In this document: positions 5,554 through 14,299 of the stretch, piece by piece
How positions within the stretch are numbered: position 1 is the first letter of the stretch
Layout of the letters: the number at the start of each line of letters is the position of its first letter
DNA from: Gammaproteobacteria bacterium
Lineage (GTDB): Bacteria > Pseudomonadota > Gammaproteobacteria > Steroidobacterales > SZUA-146
Assembly (NCBI GenBank): GCA_003228965.1
Contig: QIGP01000171.1
Coordinates: forward strand, 1-14,564
DNA length: 14,564 nucleotides
Reading direction: 5' to 3'
The notes under the pieces: model-generated
Databases searched by the model: none
The model's input: only the letters and a program-made list of their open reading frames with translations
What the model was told of the DNA's origin: nothing
Program-made: the position numbers and the translations under genes

Positions 5554-6903
5554 ATGAACGACAAGACTATATTGATTGTTGAAGACGACGACGAACTACG
5601 CGAAGCGCTCAAAGATACGCTGGAGTTGGATGACTTTGAGGTGGTCTGTGCTTCGAGTGCCAACTTAGGGTTGGAAATGTTGGGAAATCACGAAATTGCT
5701 CTAGTGGTTAGTGATGTACAAATGCCAAAGATGGACGGGATTGATTTGCTCGGTCGCATAAAAGCGCTGCATCCAGAGCTTCCTGTTGTGTTAATGACAG
5801 CCTACGGCACCATTCAAAAAGCCGTTGAAGCTATGCGACTGGGCGCGAGCCATTACCTTGTAAAGCCGTTTGCTGCAGCGACTCTTGTCGAAACGGTGAA
5901 GCGCTTCTTACCCGCTGATTTACCTGAGCAGGGGCTCATTGCGGAAGATCCGTGCACTGTCAAGATTCTGGAATTAGCCAAACGCGTCGCGGCAAGCGAA
6001 GCGACCGTTATGCTCAGTGGGGAAAGTGGCACAGGCAAAGAAGTCTTTGCCCGGTTTATTCACCGCCACTCCACTCGCCCCGAAGGTCCGTTTGTTGCCA
6101 TCAATTGCGCCGCCATTCCTGAGAATATGCTGGAGGCTGTGCTCTTCGGGCACGAGAAGGGCGCTTTTACCGGTGCAGTGACGGCGCGTCCAGGAAAATT
6201 TGAACAGGCGCAAGGTGGCACGCTGCTGCTGGATGAAATATCCGAAATGGACCTGGCCTTGCAGGCGAAATTATTGCGAGTGTTGCAAGAGCGAGAGCTT
6301 GAACGACTCGGTGGGCAGACCACAATCGAGTTAGATGTACGCGTATTAGCGACCACCAACCGTGACCTCAAGCGTCACGTAGATAACGGCGAGTTCAGAG
6401 AAGACCTGTACTACCGACTCAACGTGTTCCCGTTGACGCTGCCAGCGCTGCGTGAGCGACGTGGTGACATTATTCCGCTAGTGGAACATTTGATATCTCA
6501 GCACCCGATTAATGGTGTAAAGGTTACCTTGACCAAGGACGCTGCGAAACGACTAACGGCATACGATTGGCCAGGAAACATTCGCGAGCTGGACAACCTG
6601 GTTCAACGAACTTTGATTTTGCTGGGTGGCGACACGATTGACGTGGAAGACCTCTGCTTCGAACAGGTAATGCACAGCGCACGCCCTGATAGTACCTACG
6701 GTAACGAAACCGGCGAATTACGTGCGGACCTTCGAAACAAGGAAGAGAGGCTGATTATTGATGCTCTTACCGCTGGAAGTGGTAATCGAAAGGCGGCTGC
6801 CGAGCGACTTGGCATCAGTCCACGCACCTTGCGATACAAGATTGCACGTTTAAGAGACGCCGGAATTAGCATTCCTGACCGTTTTGGCTCGAATTTTGCT
6901 TAA
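5554..6903 (+). CDS. fleR: FleR/FlrC sigma-54-dependent response regulator
   Basis: A 449-residue NtrC-family regulator. The receiver domain (1-118) has acidic residues D11-D13, phospho-acceptor D54 (VVSDVQMPKMDG), T82 and K104 (LVKPF). The AAA+ domain has Walker A GESGTGK (156-162), GAFTGA (203-208), Walker B LLLDEIS (224-230), FREDLYYRLNVFP (281-293) and WPGNIREL (339-346). A Fis-type helix-turn-helix lies at about 395-435 (GNRKAAAERLGISPRTLRYKI). The ATG at 5554 was chosen because AAGGA lies six bases upstream and the receiver starts there; a longer in-frame start at 5470 overlaps fleS. Phosphorylated by FleS, it is expected to activate hook, rod and fliK-class genes with RpoN. The end of the gene contains the fliE sigma-54 promoter. 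Confidence 0.95.
   Translation: MNDKTILIVEDDDELREALKDTLELDDFEVVCASSANLGLEMLGNHEIALVVSDVQMPKMDGIDLLGRIKALHPELPVVLMTAYGTIQKAVEAMRLGASHYLVKPFAAATLVETVKRFLPADLPEQGLIAEDPCTVKILELAKRVAASEATVMLSGESGTGKEVFARFIHRHSTRPEGPFVAINCAAIPENMLEAVLFGHEKGAFTGAVTARPGKFEQAQGGTLLLDEISEMDLALQAKLLRVLQERELERLGGQTTIELDVRVLATTNRDLKRHVDNGEFREDLYYRLNVFPLTLPALRERRGDIIPLVEHLISQHPINGVKVTLTKDAAKRLTAYDWPGNIRELDNLVQRTLILLGGDTIDVEDLCFEQVMHSARPDSTYGNETGELRADLRNKEERLIIDALTAGSGNRKAAAERLGISPRTLRYKIARLRDAGISIPDRFGSNFA
6885..6900 (+). promoter_or_regulatory. Sigma-54 (RpoN) promoter of fliEFGHIJ
   Basis: TGGCTCGAATTTTGCT has the GG (6886-6887) and GC (6898-6899) at the exact 12-base distance, with one mismatch (T for A) in the -24 box. 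It is embedded in the last codons of fleR, ending one base before the stop. The predicted start is near 6911, leaving a leader of about 44 bases to the fliE ATG. Confidence 0.8.
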
Positions 6904-6912
6904 GGTAAATAG

Positions 6913-6939
6913 TGACGTAAAAAACGTCAGATAAATGAC
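6913..6939. promoter_or_regulatory. Palindromic element in the fliE leader, possible downstream FleQ site
   Basis: TGACGT-N5-ACGTCA (6913-6929) is a perfect palindrome. Overlapping it, GTCA-N6-TGAC (6926-6939) has the half-sites and spacing of a FleQ box, although its centre (GATAAA) differs from the consensus. All of it lies just downstream of the predicted sigma-54 start. In P. aeruginosa FleQ binds in the leader of fliE, downstream of the promoter, so this is the expected place. A 5' RNA hairpin that stabilises the transcript is the alternative. Confidence 0.5.
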
Positions 6940-6954
6940 ACTGGAGATCGATGA

Positions 6955-7281
6955 ATGAGTACCACGGACATTAATTCACTGCTCGCCCAAATGCGGGTGA
7001 CAGCTGGGCGACTCGAAAGCTCTCTGCCAAGCGGTAGCGGTGTCAATGAGGCAGATCCTGCCGCATTCAAATCAATGCTCAAAGATTCGATTGACAGCGT
7101 CAGCAACACACAACGAACTGCGTCGAGCATGAAACAAGCATTTGAGCAGGGGGACCCGGACACGGGTTTGACGGAAGTGATGCTTCAGTTGCAAAAAGCC
7201 GACCTTTCTTTCAGAGCAATGACCGAAGTACGTAACAAACTGGTCAATGCTTATCAGGAAATCATGAATATGCCGGTATAG
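6955..7281 (+). CDS. fliE: FliE, MS-ring/rod junction protein
   Basis: A 108-residue protein of normal FliE length. FliE is exported early and joins the MS ring to the rod in the periplasm, where it also helps open the export gate. The family's conserved C-terminal half is present: FKSMLKDSIDSVSNTQ (38-53), followed by EVMLQLQKADLSFRAMTEVRNKL and the ending AYQEIMNMPV. There is no signal peptide, as expected for a type III substrate. GGAG lies eight bases before the ATG at 6955; a nearby ATG at 6951 is out of frame. It is the first gene of the run from the sigma-54 promoter at 6885 and is followed by a 69-base gap before fliF. Confidence 0.95.
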   Translation: MSTTDINSLLAQMRVTAGRLESSLPSGSGVNEADPAAFKSMLKDSIDSVSNTQRTASSMKQAFEQGDPDTGLTEVMLQLQKADLSFRAMTEVRNKLVNAYQEIMNMPV

Positions 7282-7350
7282 CAGGGCCAATTAAAGCAAA
7301 GGCTTGCTACTTCCGAGCGATACTAATAAACAGGGATAAACCTCTCCACG

Positions 7351-8985
7351 ATGGATACAGTAACACTTCAAAATCAGTCGAATTCGCTTCAGGGCATGCT
7401 CTCCAACACGGCGGTGCGCCAACTCTTAACGATGGTGGCTATTGCGGCAAGCGTAGCACTGGGTGTACTGGTGATCATGTGGACACAATCTCCCGACTAC
7501 AATTTGCTCTATGCCAACCTTGACGATCAACAGGCATCTGAAATTGTTCAGTCGCTGGAGAGCGCCGGCATTCCTTACAAACTTCAAGGTGATGGCGCCG
7601 TTACGGTACCGGCAAAATTTGTCCATGAGGCACGGATGAAGCTTGCCGGAGAGGGTTTGCCATCGGATTCTGATGTCGGTCTCGATATGCTCCAGGATGA
7701 ACCTGGATTTGGCGTAAGCCAGTTCATCGAGACCAAGCGCTATAACCATGGCCTGGAGACCGAACTGGGTAGAACTATTGCTAAATTAAAGCCGATCAAG
7801 AGCGCCAGAGTTCACATTGCTCTGGCAAGAGACTCCGTATTCATTCGCGATCGCAGCAAAACAACGGCTTCCGTGATGTTAGACCTGCGAGCAGGGCAAC
7901 GCCTCGAAAACGAACAAGTGGCGGCGGTTGTGTATTTTCTTGCTCGAAGTATTCATGGTCTGGAAGCGGATCAGGTCACTGTGGTAGATCAGTCCGGGCG
8001 CATGTTGAATTCGCCCGACGATTCAAGTGATTACGCTATTTCAGCCAATCAGTTTGAGCACACCCAACGCGTTGAAGAAAGTTACATCCAGCGCATTGAA
8101 GAACTGATAAGTCCTATTGTAGGCAACGGCAAAGTACGCGCAAAGGTGGTTGCCGACCTTGACTACACCGTCAGTGAAGAAACCAAAGAAGTTTACGACC
8201 CCGATCGTTCGGTAATGCGCAGCGAAAACACCAGTTTCCAGGAGCGACGCTCTGATACTGAAGGTGCCGAAGGTATCCCGGGAGCACTGACAAATCAGCC
8301 GCCCGTCGCCGGCAACGCTGCAGCCACAGATAACGCTGTAAATGCAAATGCAACGATGAATACAGCGCGTAACGCAATACGTAATTTTGAGGTTGATCGA
8401 ACGGTTAGTCATACGCGTCAGGCTTCCGGCGAAATTCGTCGTATCTCAGTCGCCGTCCTGGTAGATGATCGTCAGTCGGTTGATGCCGAAGGTAATGTCA
8501 CTACAACTCCACGAACACCGGACGAACTCGAGCAAATAAACGCGCTAGTACGAGAAGCCGTTGGTTTTAGCGCAGAGCGGGGGGACAGCATTCAGGTGGT
8601 GAATTCTTCTTTCGAAACCGTTGATTTTGGTGAGCCACCAGCCGCGCCCAAGTGGTGGGAAACGCCGGCATTTCGCGACCTGCTGAAACAAGGTCTCGGT
8701 GTCTTACTGGTTCTCATATTGTTCTTTGGTGCGCTACGACCTATGTCGCGTAGCCTTATCCAGGCCGCTACCGTTCCGCAGCTCGCTTATGCCGGAGGTG
8801 ATGCTGGTGGAGGCGGCCGCATGCTCGCAGTAGAAGACTCAGGCACAGGCGGCGCAGTTGCCGCGCTGCCGGAGCACGACAAAATGCCCGTAGAAAAGCG
8901 CATTGATAATGCCAGAAAGCTCGCGGCCGACAATCCAGAAAGCGTCGCTAGTGTGGTAAAGACATGGGTGGCCGAAGATGGCTGA
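7351..8985 (+). CDS. fliF: FliF, flagellar MS-ring protein
   Basis: A 544-residue inner-membrane ring protein, the base of the flagellum and housing for the export gate. A first membrane helix lies at about 24-45, followed by the YscJ-like ring-building domain (YNLLYANLDDQQASEIVQ, about 50-67) and the periplasmic collar region. A second helix lies at about 448-465 (GVLLVLILFFGALRP). The C-terminal tail binds FliG (511-544, with PVEKRIDNARKLAADNPE and VVKTWV). The variable Asn/Ala/Thr-rich stretch around 315-340 is a usual low-complexity loop. The ribosome-binding site is weak: GGGA sits some 14 bases before the ATG. The stop overlaps fliG by eight bases, suggesting translational coupling. Confidence 0.96.
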   Translation: MDTVTLQNQSNSLQGMLSNTAVRQLLTMVAIAASVALGVLVIMWTQSPDYNLLYANLDDQQASEIVQSLESAGIPYKLQGDGAVTVPAKFVHEARMKLAGEGLPSDSDVGLDMLQDEPGFGVSQFIETKRYNHGLETELGRTIAKLKPIKSARVHIALARDSVFIRDRSKTTASVMLDLRAGQRLENEQVAAVVYFLARSIHGLEADQVTVVDQSGRMLNSPDDSSDYAISANQFEHTQRVEESYIQRIEELISPIVGNGKVRAKVVADLDYTVSEETKEVYDPDRSVMRSENTSFQERRSDTEGAEGIPGALTNQPPVAGNAAATDNAVNANATMNTARNAIRNFEVDRTVSHTRQASGEIRRISVAVLVDDRQSVDAEGNVTTTPRTPDELEQINALVREAVGFSAERGDSIQVVNSSFETVDFGEPPAAPKWWETPAFRDLLKQGLGVLLVLILFFGALRPMSRSLIQAATVPQLAYAGGDAGGGGRMLAVEDSGTGGAVAALPEHDKMPVEKRIDNARKLAADNPESVASVVKTWVAEDG

Positions 8986-9985
8986 GGCAGGAGAAGTTAA
9001 AGGCACTGAGCGAGCCGCAATATTGCTTTTGTCTTTAGGTGAAAAAGACGCCGCCGCAGTGCTTAAACACATGGCACCAGATGAGGCTGAAAAACTTGGG
9101 ATCGCGATGAGTGGTCTTGAGCAAATTAAGAAAGAGCAGCTTGAGAGCGTGTTTGAAACTCTCGACGCGACCTTGGAAGATAGAGCTGGTATTAACGCTG
9201 GCGGTGAAGCTTATATTCGCAATGTTCTAACTAACGCATTCGGTGAAGCTAAAGCAAATACGTTGCTTGACCGAATTTTCGCAGACGGCGCCAGCAAGAG
9301 TCTGGAAGCGCTCGCGTGGATGAACACCAAATCGATTGTCGATATGGTACGAAACGAACACCCCCAAATTATCGCCATCGTAATGGCGTATCTAGACCCT
9401 GACCGAGGGGCTGAGGTGTTGTCGCTGCTTCCTGAGTCACTGCGCGGGGACATTGTCTATCGTATTGCCAAGCTGGACGACGTACAGCAGTCTGCGCTCA
9501 AAGAGCTTGAAGCTATGGTCGACAAACAGTCGGCGGGCAGCGTTGACTCGAAAGCCGAACGTATCGGTGGTGAGAAAGTCGCGGCCGGAATCTTGAACGC
9601 GCTGGGCAACAGCCAGGAAGAATCAGTCGTCGAGCATCTAAACTCGAAAGATGAGGAGCTGGTCACTCGAATTCAGGAGCTCATGTTTATCTTTGACAAT
9701 TTGTTGTCGGTCAGCGATCGACACATTCAAGCGCTACTGCGTGAAGTGTCGGGAGATCATTTAGGGCTTGCCATTAAAGGAGCCGATCCTGCGATGCAGG
9801 ACAAAATCTATCGCAACATGTCCAAACGTGCCGCCCAGATGCTGCAGGAAGATTTGGAAGCCAAAGGGCCTGTGCGTCTCAGCGACGTTGAAGACGCGCA
9901 GCGAGAAATATTAATTGTGGCCAAACGTATGGCTGATGCTGGAGATATTGTAATTTCTGCAGGCGGCGGAGACGATTTTGTCTGA
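8978..9985 (+). CDS. fliG: FliG, rotor switch protein
   Basis: A 335-residue cytoplasmic switch component, normal length for the family. It binds FliF through its N-terminal domain, FliM through its middle domain (EHPQ motif at 127-130, then IIAIVMAYLD), and the stator through its C-terminal torque helix. The last includes the charged pattern in SKRAAQMLQEDLEAKGPVR. It starts eight bases before the fliF stop and ends eight bases after the fliH start, so the three genes are probably translationally coupled. Nothing unusual is seen. Confidence 0.97.
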   Translation: MAEAGEVKGTERAAILLLSLGEKDAAAVLKHMAPDEAEKLGIAMSGLEQIKKEQLESVFETLDATLEDRAGINAGGEAYIRNVLTNAFGEAKANTLLDRIFADGASKSLEALAWMNTKSIVDMVRNEHPQIIAIVMAYLDPDRGAEVLSLLPESLRGDIVYRIAKLDDVQQSALKELEAMVDKQSAGSVDSKAERIGGEKVAAGILNALGNSQEESVVEHLNSKDEELVTRIQELMFIFDNLLSVSDRHIQALLREVSGDHLGLAIKGADPAMQDKIYRNMSKRAAQMLQEDLEAKGPVRLSDVEDAQREILIVAKRMADAGDIVISAGGGDDFV

Positions 9986-10661
9986 TCCCGCACCTACTTG
10001 CGAATCTGTCCAGGTTACTGAGTCTGATCAACAGTTTGATCGCTGGGAAACGCCAGAGTTCGAGCCTGGCATGAACGTGGGTTCAGGTGCGCCTGGTATT
10101 TCTGTAACTCAGCTTGAAGCGCTGCAAAAACAAGCGTACGAAGAGGCCTATGCGGCTGGCATTCAGGAAGGTTTTAAAGCCGGAGCGGAAAAATGTGGTA
10201 CGCAAGCGAAGCGTTTGGAGATGCTTATTCAGCAATTAGCTCGACCGTTTGAGCGCCTGGACGAAAGCGTAGAGAAACAGGTGGTGCAACTAGCCATGGT
10301 CGTTGCGCATCACATTATTCGACGAGAGATAAAGACTGAGCCTTCACACGTCATCGGTTCAGTTCGTGAGGCACTTGCCGTGCTTCCGATTGCAGCGCGA
10401 GAAGTACGCGTGCGTTTGCATCCCGAAGACGCCGAAATTGTGCGTAATTATCTTAAGCCTGCGGAAGGCGAACGAGCATGGGCTATTACAGAAGACCCTG
10501 TGTTAACGCGTGGGGGTTGTCGCATCGAAACCGAGTTTTCGCATGTTGATGCGCGTATAGAGTCGCGGATTTCAGCGCTTGTCGCGACCTTGTTTGGAGA
10601 CGAGCGCGAATCAGATGACTCAGCGGATCGACAGGAATTAAAGGAAGTAAATGATGAGTGA
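9978..10661 (+). CDS. fliH: FliH, flagellar export ATPase regulator (TTG start)
   Basis: A 227-residue protein that binds and restrains the ATPase FliI and links it to FliN at the C ring. I use a TTG start at 9978 because GGAG lies six bases upstream and because the segment it adds contains FDRWETPEF (20-28), which matches the conserved N-terminal FDRW motif of Pseudomonas FliH. The next in-frame ATG at 10071 would remove it. A glycine-repeat helix follows (G61, G65, G69), then a coiled coil and a C-terminal domain related to ATP synthase stalk subunits ([12 protein letters not shown], then [13 protein letters not shown]). It overlaps fliG by eight bases and fliI by 11. Confidence 0.92.
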   Translation: MSDPAPTCESVQVTESDQQFDRWETPEFEPGMNVGSGAPGISVTQLEALQKQAYEEAYAAGIQEGFKAGAEKCGTQAKRLEMLIQQLARPFERLDESVEKQVVQLAMVVAHHIIRREIKTEPSHVIGSVREALAVLPIAAREVRVRLHPEDAEIVRNYLKPAEGERAWAITEDPVLTRGGCRIETEFSHVDARIESRISALVATLFGDERESDDSADRQELKEVNDE

Positions 10662-12045
10662 GGCGTATTCCGGTTCGATGAACCGAGGGCCCGAATGGGC
10701 GAAACGAATCGCTTCTTACGAAGGAAAAATAGAGGAAGCACCAGGCCTCGTTGTTGAAGGCGTTCTGCGTCGTGTAGTTGGCCTGACTCTTGAAGCGGCA
10801 GGTTGTAGTGCACCTATTGGCGCACGCTGCCAAATTGTTGCCCCGGACAATAGTCGAGTTGAAACGGAGGTCGTAGGATTCTCAGGCGACAAGCTTTATT
10901 TGATGCCCACCCGCGACATGCGCGGTGTCGTGCCCAACGCTCGCGTTATTCCGTCCGGCCACGCCGCGGAGGCTTTGGTAGGTGACGCAATGCTTGGGCG
11001 CGTGATTGACGCAGAGGGTCGTACTCTTGATGGTAAAGGACCGCTGCGTCTTGACAAGCGTGTTTCTCTGGTAGGTAAGCGCATCAATCCTCTTGCCCGA
11101 AGACCCGTACGAGAGCCGCTCGACGTCGGTGTGCGTTCAATTAATGCACTACTGTCGGTCGGGCGTGGACAACGTATGGGTTTGTTTGCAGGAAGTGGTG
11201 TCGGGAAAAGTGTCTTGCTTGGAATGATGACGCGTTTTACTACTGCTGATGTAATCGTAGTTGGGCTAATTGGTGAACGTGGCCGGGAAGTTAAAGAGTT
11301 CATTGAGGACACCCTGGGCGAGGAGGGCATGCGCCGTTCTGTGGTCGTAGCCAGTCCTGCGGATCACTCACCGCTAATGCGGATGCATGGTGCGAAGCTT
11401 GCAACCAGTATTGCGGAACACTTTCGTGACGAGGGTAAAGATGTATTACTTTTGATGGACTCTTTAACGCGCTTTGCCCAGGCTCAACGTGAAATTGCGC
11501 TGGCCATTGGCGAGCCGCCTGCCACGAAAGGGTATCCACCCTCGGTGTTTGCCAAACTACCTCGCCTGGTTGAACGTGCGGGTAACGGCGACCACGGACA
11601 AGGGTCGATTACGGCATTTTATACGGTGCTTACCGAAGGCGATGATCAGAACGATCCGATTGCCGACGCGGCCCGTGCCATTTTGGACGGTCACCTGGTT
11701 TTGTCTCGTCAGCTGGCAGAGTCTGGTCTTTATCCGGCGATAGATATTGAAGCTTCCATTAGTCGTACGATGAATCAGATTGTATCGGCGGATCACCGGG
11801 AGTTGGTTACAAAGTTTCGAACCCTGTACGGCGCTTACCAACAAAACCAGGATTTGATTAACGTTGGCGCCTATCAAGTGGGGACCGACCCACTCATTGA
11901 CGAAGCCATTGAGTGTTGGCCACGACTGGTCGCTTTCCTGCGTCAGGACATGCAAGCGTCGGTTTCAAGCGAGCAAAGCTTGACGCAGCTCACTGATTTA
12001 TTGATGAGCACAGATAGCCCAGTCGACGAGTCGGTAATCGCATGA
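10651..12045 (+). CDS. fliI: FliI, flagellar type III export ATPase
   Basis: A 464-residue relative of the F1 ATPase beta subunit that energises loading of flagellar export substrates at the membrane. The P-loop is AGSGVGKS (180-187), the catalytic Glu is E209 in GERGREV, and Walker B lies at DVLLLMD (264-270). The type III ATPase signature [25 protein letters not shown] is complete. Two adjacent ATGs (10651 and 10654) share the AAGGA site at 10641-10645, and either could start the protein. It overlaps fliH by 11 bases and fliJ by four (ATGA). Confidence 0.97.
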   Translation: MMSEAYSGSMNRGPEWAKRIASYEGKIEEAPGLVVEGVLRRVVGLTLEAAGCSAPIGARCQIVAPDNSRVETEVVGFSGDKLYLMPTRDMRGVVPNARVIPSGHAAEALVGDAMLGRVIDAEGRTLDGKGPLRLDKRVSLVGKRINPLARRPVREPLDVGVRSINALLSVGRGQRMGLFAGSGVGKSVLLGMMTRFTTADVIVVGLIGERGREVKEFIEDTLGEEGMRRSVVVASPADHSPLMRMHGAKLATSIAEHFRDEGKDVLLLMDSLTRFAQAQREIALAIGEPPATKGYPPSVFAKLPRLVERAGNGDHGQGSITAFYTVLTEGDDQNDPIADAARAILDGHLVLSRQLAESGLYPAIDIEASISRTMNQIVSADHRELVTKFRTLYGAYQQNQDLINVGAYQVGTDPLIDEAIECWPRLVAFLRQDMQASVSSEQSLTQLTDLLMSTDSPVDESVIA

Positions 12046-12482
12046 AGCGGGACGCTAAACGACTGGATATAGTCAAACAGGTTTTCGCCAAGCGCGAGCA
12101 GGTTCTTGCAAAAGAGGTCGGGCAGTTTCAGCTACAGCTCGACCAGGCGGTGCAGCAACTCAGGCAACTACGCGACCATCGTGACCGTCAGGGTGCGGCG
12201 TTACGCGCCGGGCTCAGTACAGACCCGGGCCGTTTGCAGAATCAGCAAGCATTTCAACAACGCTTGAACGATGCTATCGGTCAACAGGAAATGCTGATCA
12301 AGCGTGCAGAAATAGAACGTGCAGAACTGCGTCAGCGGTGGTTAGCCCGTCGTCGCAAGACGTTGTCTGTTGAGAAACTTTGTGAGTTGCGTTTTGACGA
12401 AGAGTTGAACCTGGAAAGCGCTCGCGAACAAAAACTTCAGGACGAAACCGCCGGCCGTTCCGGCTTTAAAGACTTCGATTAA
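12042..12482 (+). CDS. fliJ: FliJ, export apparatus chaperone/stalk
   Basis: A 146-residue, highly charged, Gln- and Arg-rich protein predicted to be nearly all coiled coil, as FliJ is. It sits in the FliI hexamer like the gamma subunit of ATP synthase, contacts FlhA and recycles chaperones. Sequence conservation in this family is low, so the call rests on length, coiled-coil composition and position after fliI with a four-base ATGA overlap. Its last codons contain the hairpin GCCGG-N5-CCGGC (12450-12464) followed by TTT, which could end transcription weakly before the convergent gene. Confidence 0.92.
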   Translation: MKRDAKRLDIVKQVFAKREQVLAKEVGQFQLQLDQAVQQLRQLRDHRDRQGAALRAGLSTDPGRLQNQQAFQQRLNDAIGQQEMLIKRAEIERAELRQRWLARRRKTLSVEKLCELRFDEELNLESAREQKLQDETAGRSGFKDFD

Positions 12483-12561
12483 CCCATTCAGCTTCGGTAT
12501 GTGGGCGTTTGCTTTCAGCGTATTCAAGCTTATCCGTCGCCGAATTTTGACCTCCCAACAA

Positions 12562-14100
12562 TCAGGCAGTAATGGCCGCGATATTCTCACGTTGCTCATC
12601 CACGTAGGAGGCCATTTGATCGCGGCCAAGGTCCTTCGCTGCGTAAACGGCTTTGTCGGCGGCCGCGAGGAATTCAGCGACCGTACAAAACGGGTTGTTT
12701 TGGTTCAGCGTTGCGCAGCCAATTGAGGCCGTGATTACGATAGACTCGTTGGGCGATACATCGTGTTTAGTTTCACGCAGTGCGTTCAGAACCCGCTGGC
12801 CGACAATCTCGGCGCCATCCTCGTCGGCACCTGGCAATATAAGCACGAACTCATCGCCGCCAAAACGCCCTACAGTATCGGTACATCGCACCAGGTCATT
12901 CAGGCTATGGGCAATTCTTTTTAGCACGGTGTCGCCAGCCTGGTGGCCGTGACTGTCATTGACGATTTTGAAATAATCCAGGTCTACAAAAGCAATCGAC
13001 AGGGTCCAGCCAAAACGTTTTGCGTGATTGAAGCCTTTGGTTAAAATTTCGTCCAGATGGCCGCGGTTGGATACATGGGTGAGCGCGTCTTTCTGGTTTT
13101 CGAGCTGTAGGTCGTGAGCAAGCGTGGTTAGCTGCCTCGCTTTCTTGCCTAGCTCGGCTACTTCGTTGATTGAGATCAGGTTGCGCATGGTGAGTGCCTC
13201 CTGAGCCTGTTCAACAATGTTCTGCGCTTCTTCTTCGGAGATGAGTTCGGTTTTGAACGTTGCTGCCATGTCGGGAATGTTGGTGCCAATTTCGCCCATG
13301 ACCATGGCGAACGTTTCGTATTCCATGCCGATGCTTTTCCTGGCAATCCTGGCGATTTCGGCGAAACCTGCGGCGTCATCACCGTCTTGCAGCCACAGGT
13401 CGGCAACCATGCCGGATAAAGCGACACAACGGGCGAGCTTCTGACGATCGGGCTCATCCGGGAGTTCGTAATCCAGCTTATGGCTGGCCGCTATGTTTTC
13501 TTGCAGGTAGTTCGGCAGACCCCAGTTTTCCAGTAGCCAGGCACCGACTTCAGAATGGTCGCCGCCAAGCTGCTGTGTCTCGTACGAACGCAGCTGGTGG
13601 TGGTCATGGAAAAATGCATCGCACGACTGATAGAAATCGGGTTGAATTCGGTCGATGGCCATTATTCCAATGTCCTGCAGCAGGGAAGACAGAAAGGCCT
13701 CCTCCGTTCCTTGCAGTTTCGAGCGTTGTGCCAGAACACGCGCGGACACGGCTGATAAGACGCAGCGCTTCCAGACATAGGACAAGTGTTTGTTCTCTTT
13801 TGGTGACCGCCGCAACATGGGCAGCAGGGAGAAACCAAGCGAGAGTGTCACAGCAGCATTGATGCCAAGCACGACCAGGGCTTGGTGAAGGTTGGCGCAC
13901 TGTCGGCGCTGTGCGTACATCGGTGAGTTGGCCACTCGCAGGATCTTGGTAGTTAAAGAAGCGTCACATGTGATTGTTTCGGCCAGGTCGCCCATTGAAA
14001 CTTCCGGTTTTTGGGCGAGGCTTATCACTTGGGCCGCTACTGCAGGCGGGGTTGGCAGATTGGTTACGTTTTGCAGTTTTGCCAGAAAATCTGGGTTCAT
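12562..14100 (-). CDS. HDOD-GGDEF protein, probable diguanylate cyclase
   Basis: A 512-residue cytoplasmic protein that should make cyclic di-GMP. The HDOD domain (about 5-215) has LPTPPAVAAQVISLAQ and CDASLTTKILRVANSP, but the usual His-Asp pair reads QD (SLLQDIG, 139-145). A helical linker (about 285-338) leads to a GGDEF domain: DALTHVSNR (338-346), FVDLDYFKIVND (371-382) with metal ligand D373, and an intact GGDEF (414-418). The inhibitory site RCTD (405-408) is five residues ahead of it. An active enzyme with product inhibition is expected. The ATG at 14100 has GGAG eight bases upstream and begins the HDOD domain directly; an in-frame ATG at 14205 would add 35 atypical residues. It lies opposite to the flagellar genes, between fliJ and fliK, 79 bases from the fliJ stop. 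No clear promoter was recognised for it. Confidence 0.92.
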   Translation of the reverse strand: MNPDFLAKLQNVTNLPTPPAVAAQVISLAQKPEVSMGDLAETITCDASLTTKILRVANSPMYAQRRQCANLHQALVVLGINAAVTLSLGFSLLPMLRRSPKENKHLSYVWKRCVLSAVSARVLAQRSKLQGTEEAFLSSLLQDIGIMAIDRIQPDFYQSCDAFFHDHHQLRSYETQQLGGDHSEVGAWLLENWGLPNYLQENIAASHKLDYELPDEPDRQKLARCVALSGMVADLWLQDGDDAAGFAEIARIARKSIGMEYETFAMVMGEIGTNIPDMAATFKTELISEEEAQNIVEQAQEALTMRNLISINEVAELGKKARQLTTLAHDLQLENQKDALTHVSNRGHLDEILTKGFNHAKRFGWTLSIAFVDLDYFKIVNDSHGHQAGDTVLKRIAHSLNDLVRCTDTVGRFGGDEFVLILPGADEDGAEIVGQRVLNALRETKHDVSPNESIVITASIGCATLNQNNPFCTVAEFLAAADKAVYAAKDLGRDQMASYVDEQRENIAAITA

Positions 14101-14237
14101 GGTGGTCACTCCGTATGAGCCGGGTTCGTAGTCGAGGTGCTGATCATGGGCGCATTTCCATATTAAGGCGCATAGGATTTGTAGCGACCGGGTGATCTGA
14201 TCCATGAGTGTTTTTCCAAATGTATTGAATACGCTAA

Positions 14238-14253
14238 TGGCACGGAATTTGCT
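14238..14253 (+). promoter_or_regulatory. Sigma-54 (RpoN) promoter of fliK
   Basis: TGGCACGGAATTTGCT fully matches TGGCACG-N4-TTGCW, with GG (14239-14240) and GC (14251-14252) 12 bases apart. Transcription should start near 14264, about 36 bases before the GTG of fliK. It gives fliK its own promoter, as needed after the opposing gene. In P. aeruginosa fliK belongs to the FleR-dependent class, which may apply here; no FleR site was identified. Confidence 0.87.
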
Positions 14254-14299
14254 TTGTAATTAGGCAACAACGGATTAGTCCAACGAACAGGAGTTTCTT

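Noticed and set aside
7295..7308. AGCAA-N4-TTGCT hairpin between fliE and fliF
   Set aside because: The stem is short and AT-containing with no T-run, and the genes continue as one flagellar unit; probably chance.
12450..12467. Hairpin in the last fliJ codons as a firm terminator
   Set aside because: The five-base GC stem is followed by only three T residues and lies inside the coding sequence; it is noted under fliJ but not called.
14101..14205. Longer start of the HDOD-GGDEF protein
   Set aside because: The added 35 residues are not part of the HDOD domain, while the ATG at 14100 has a well-placed GGAG.
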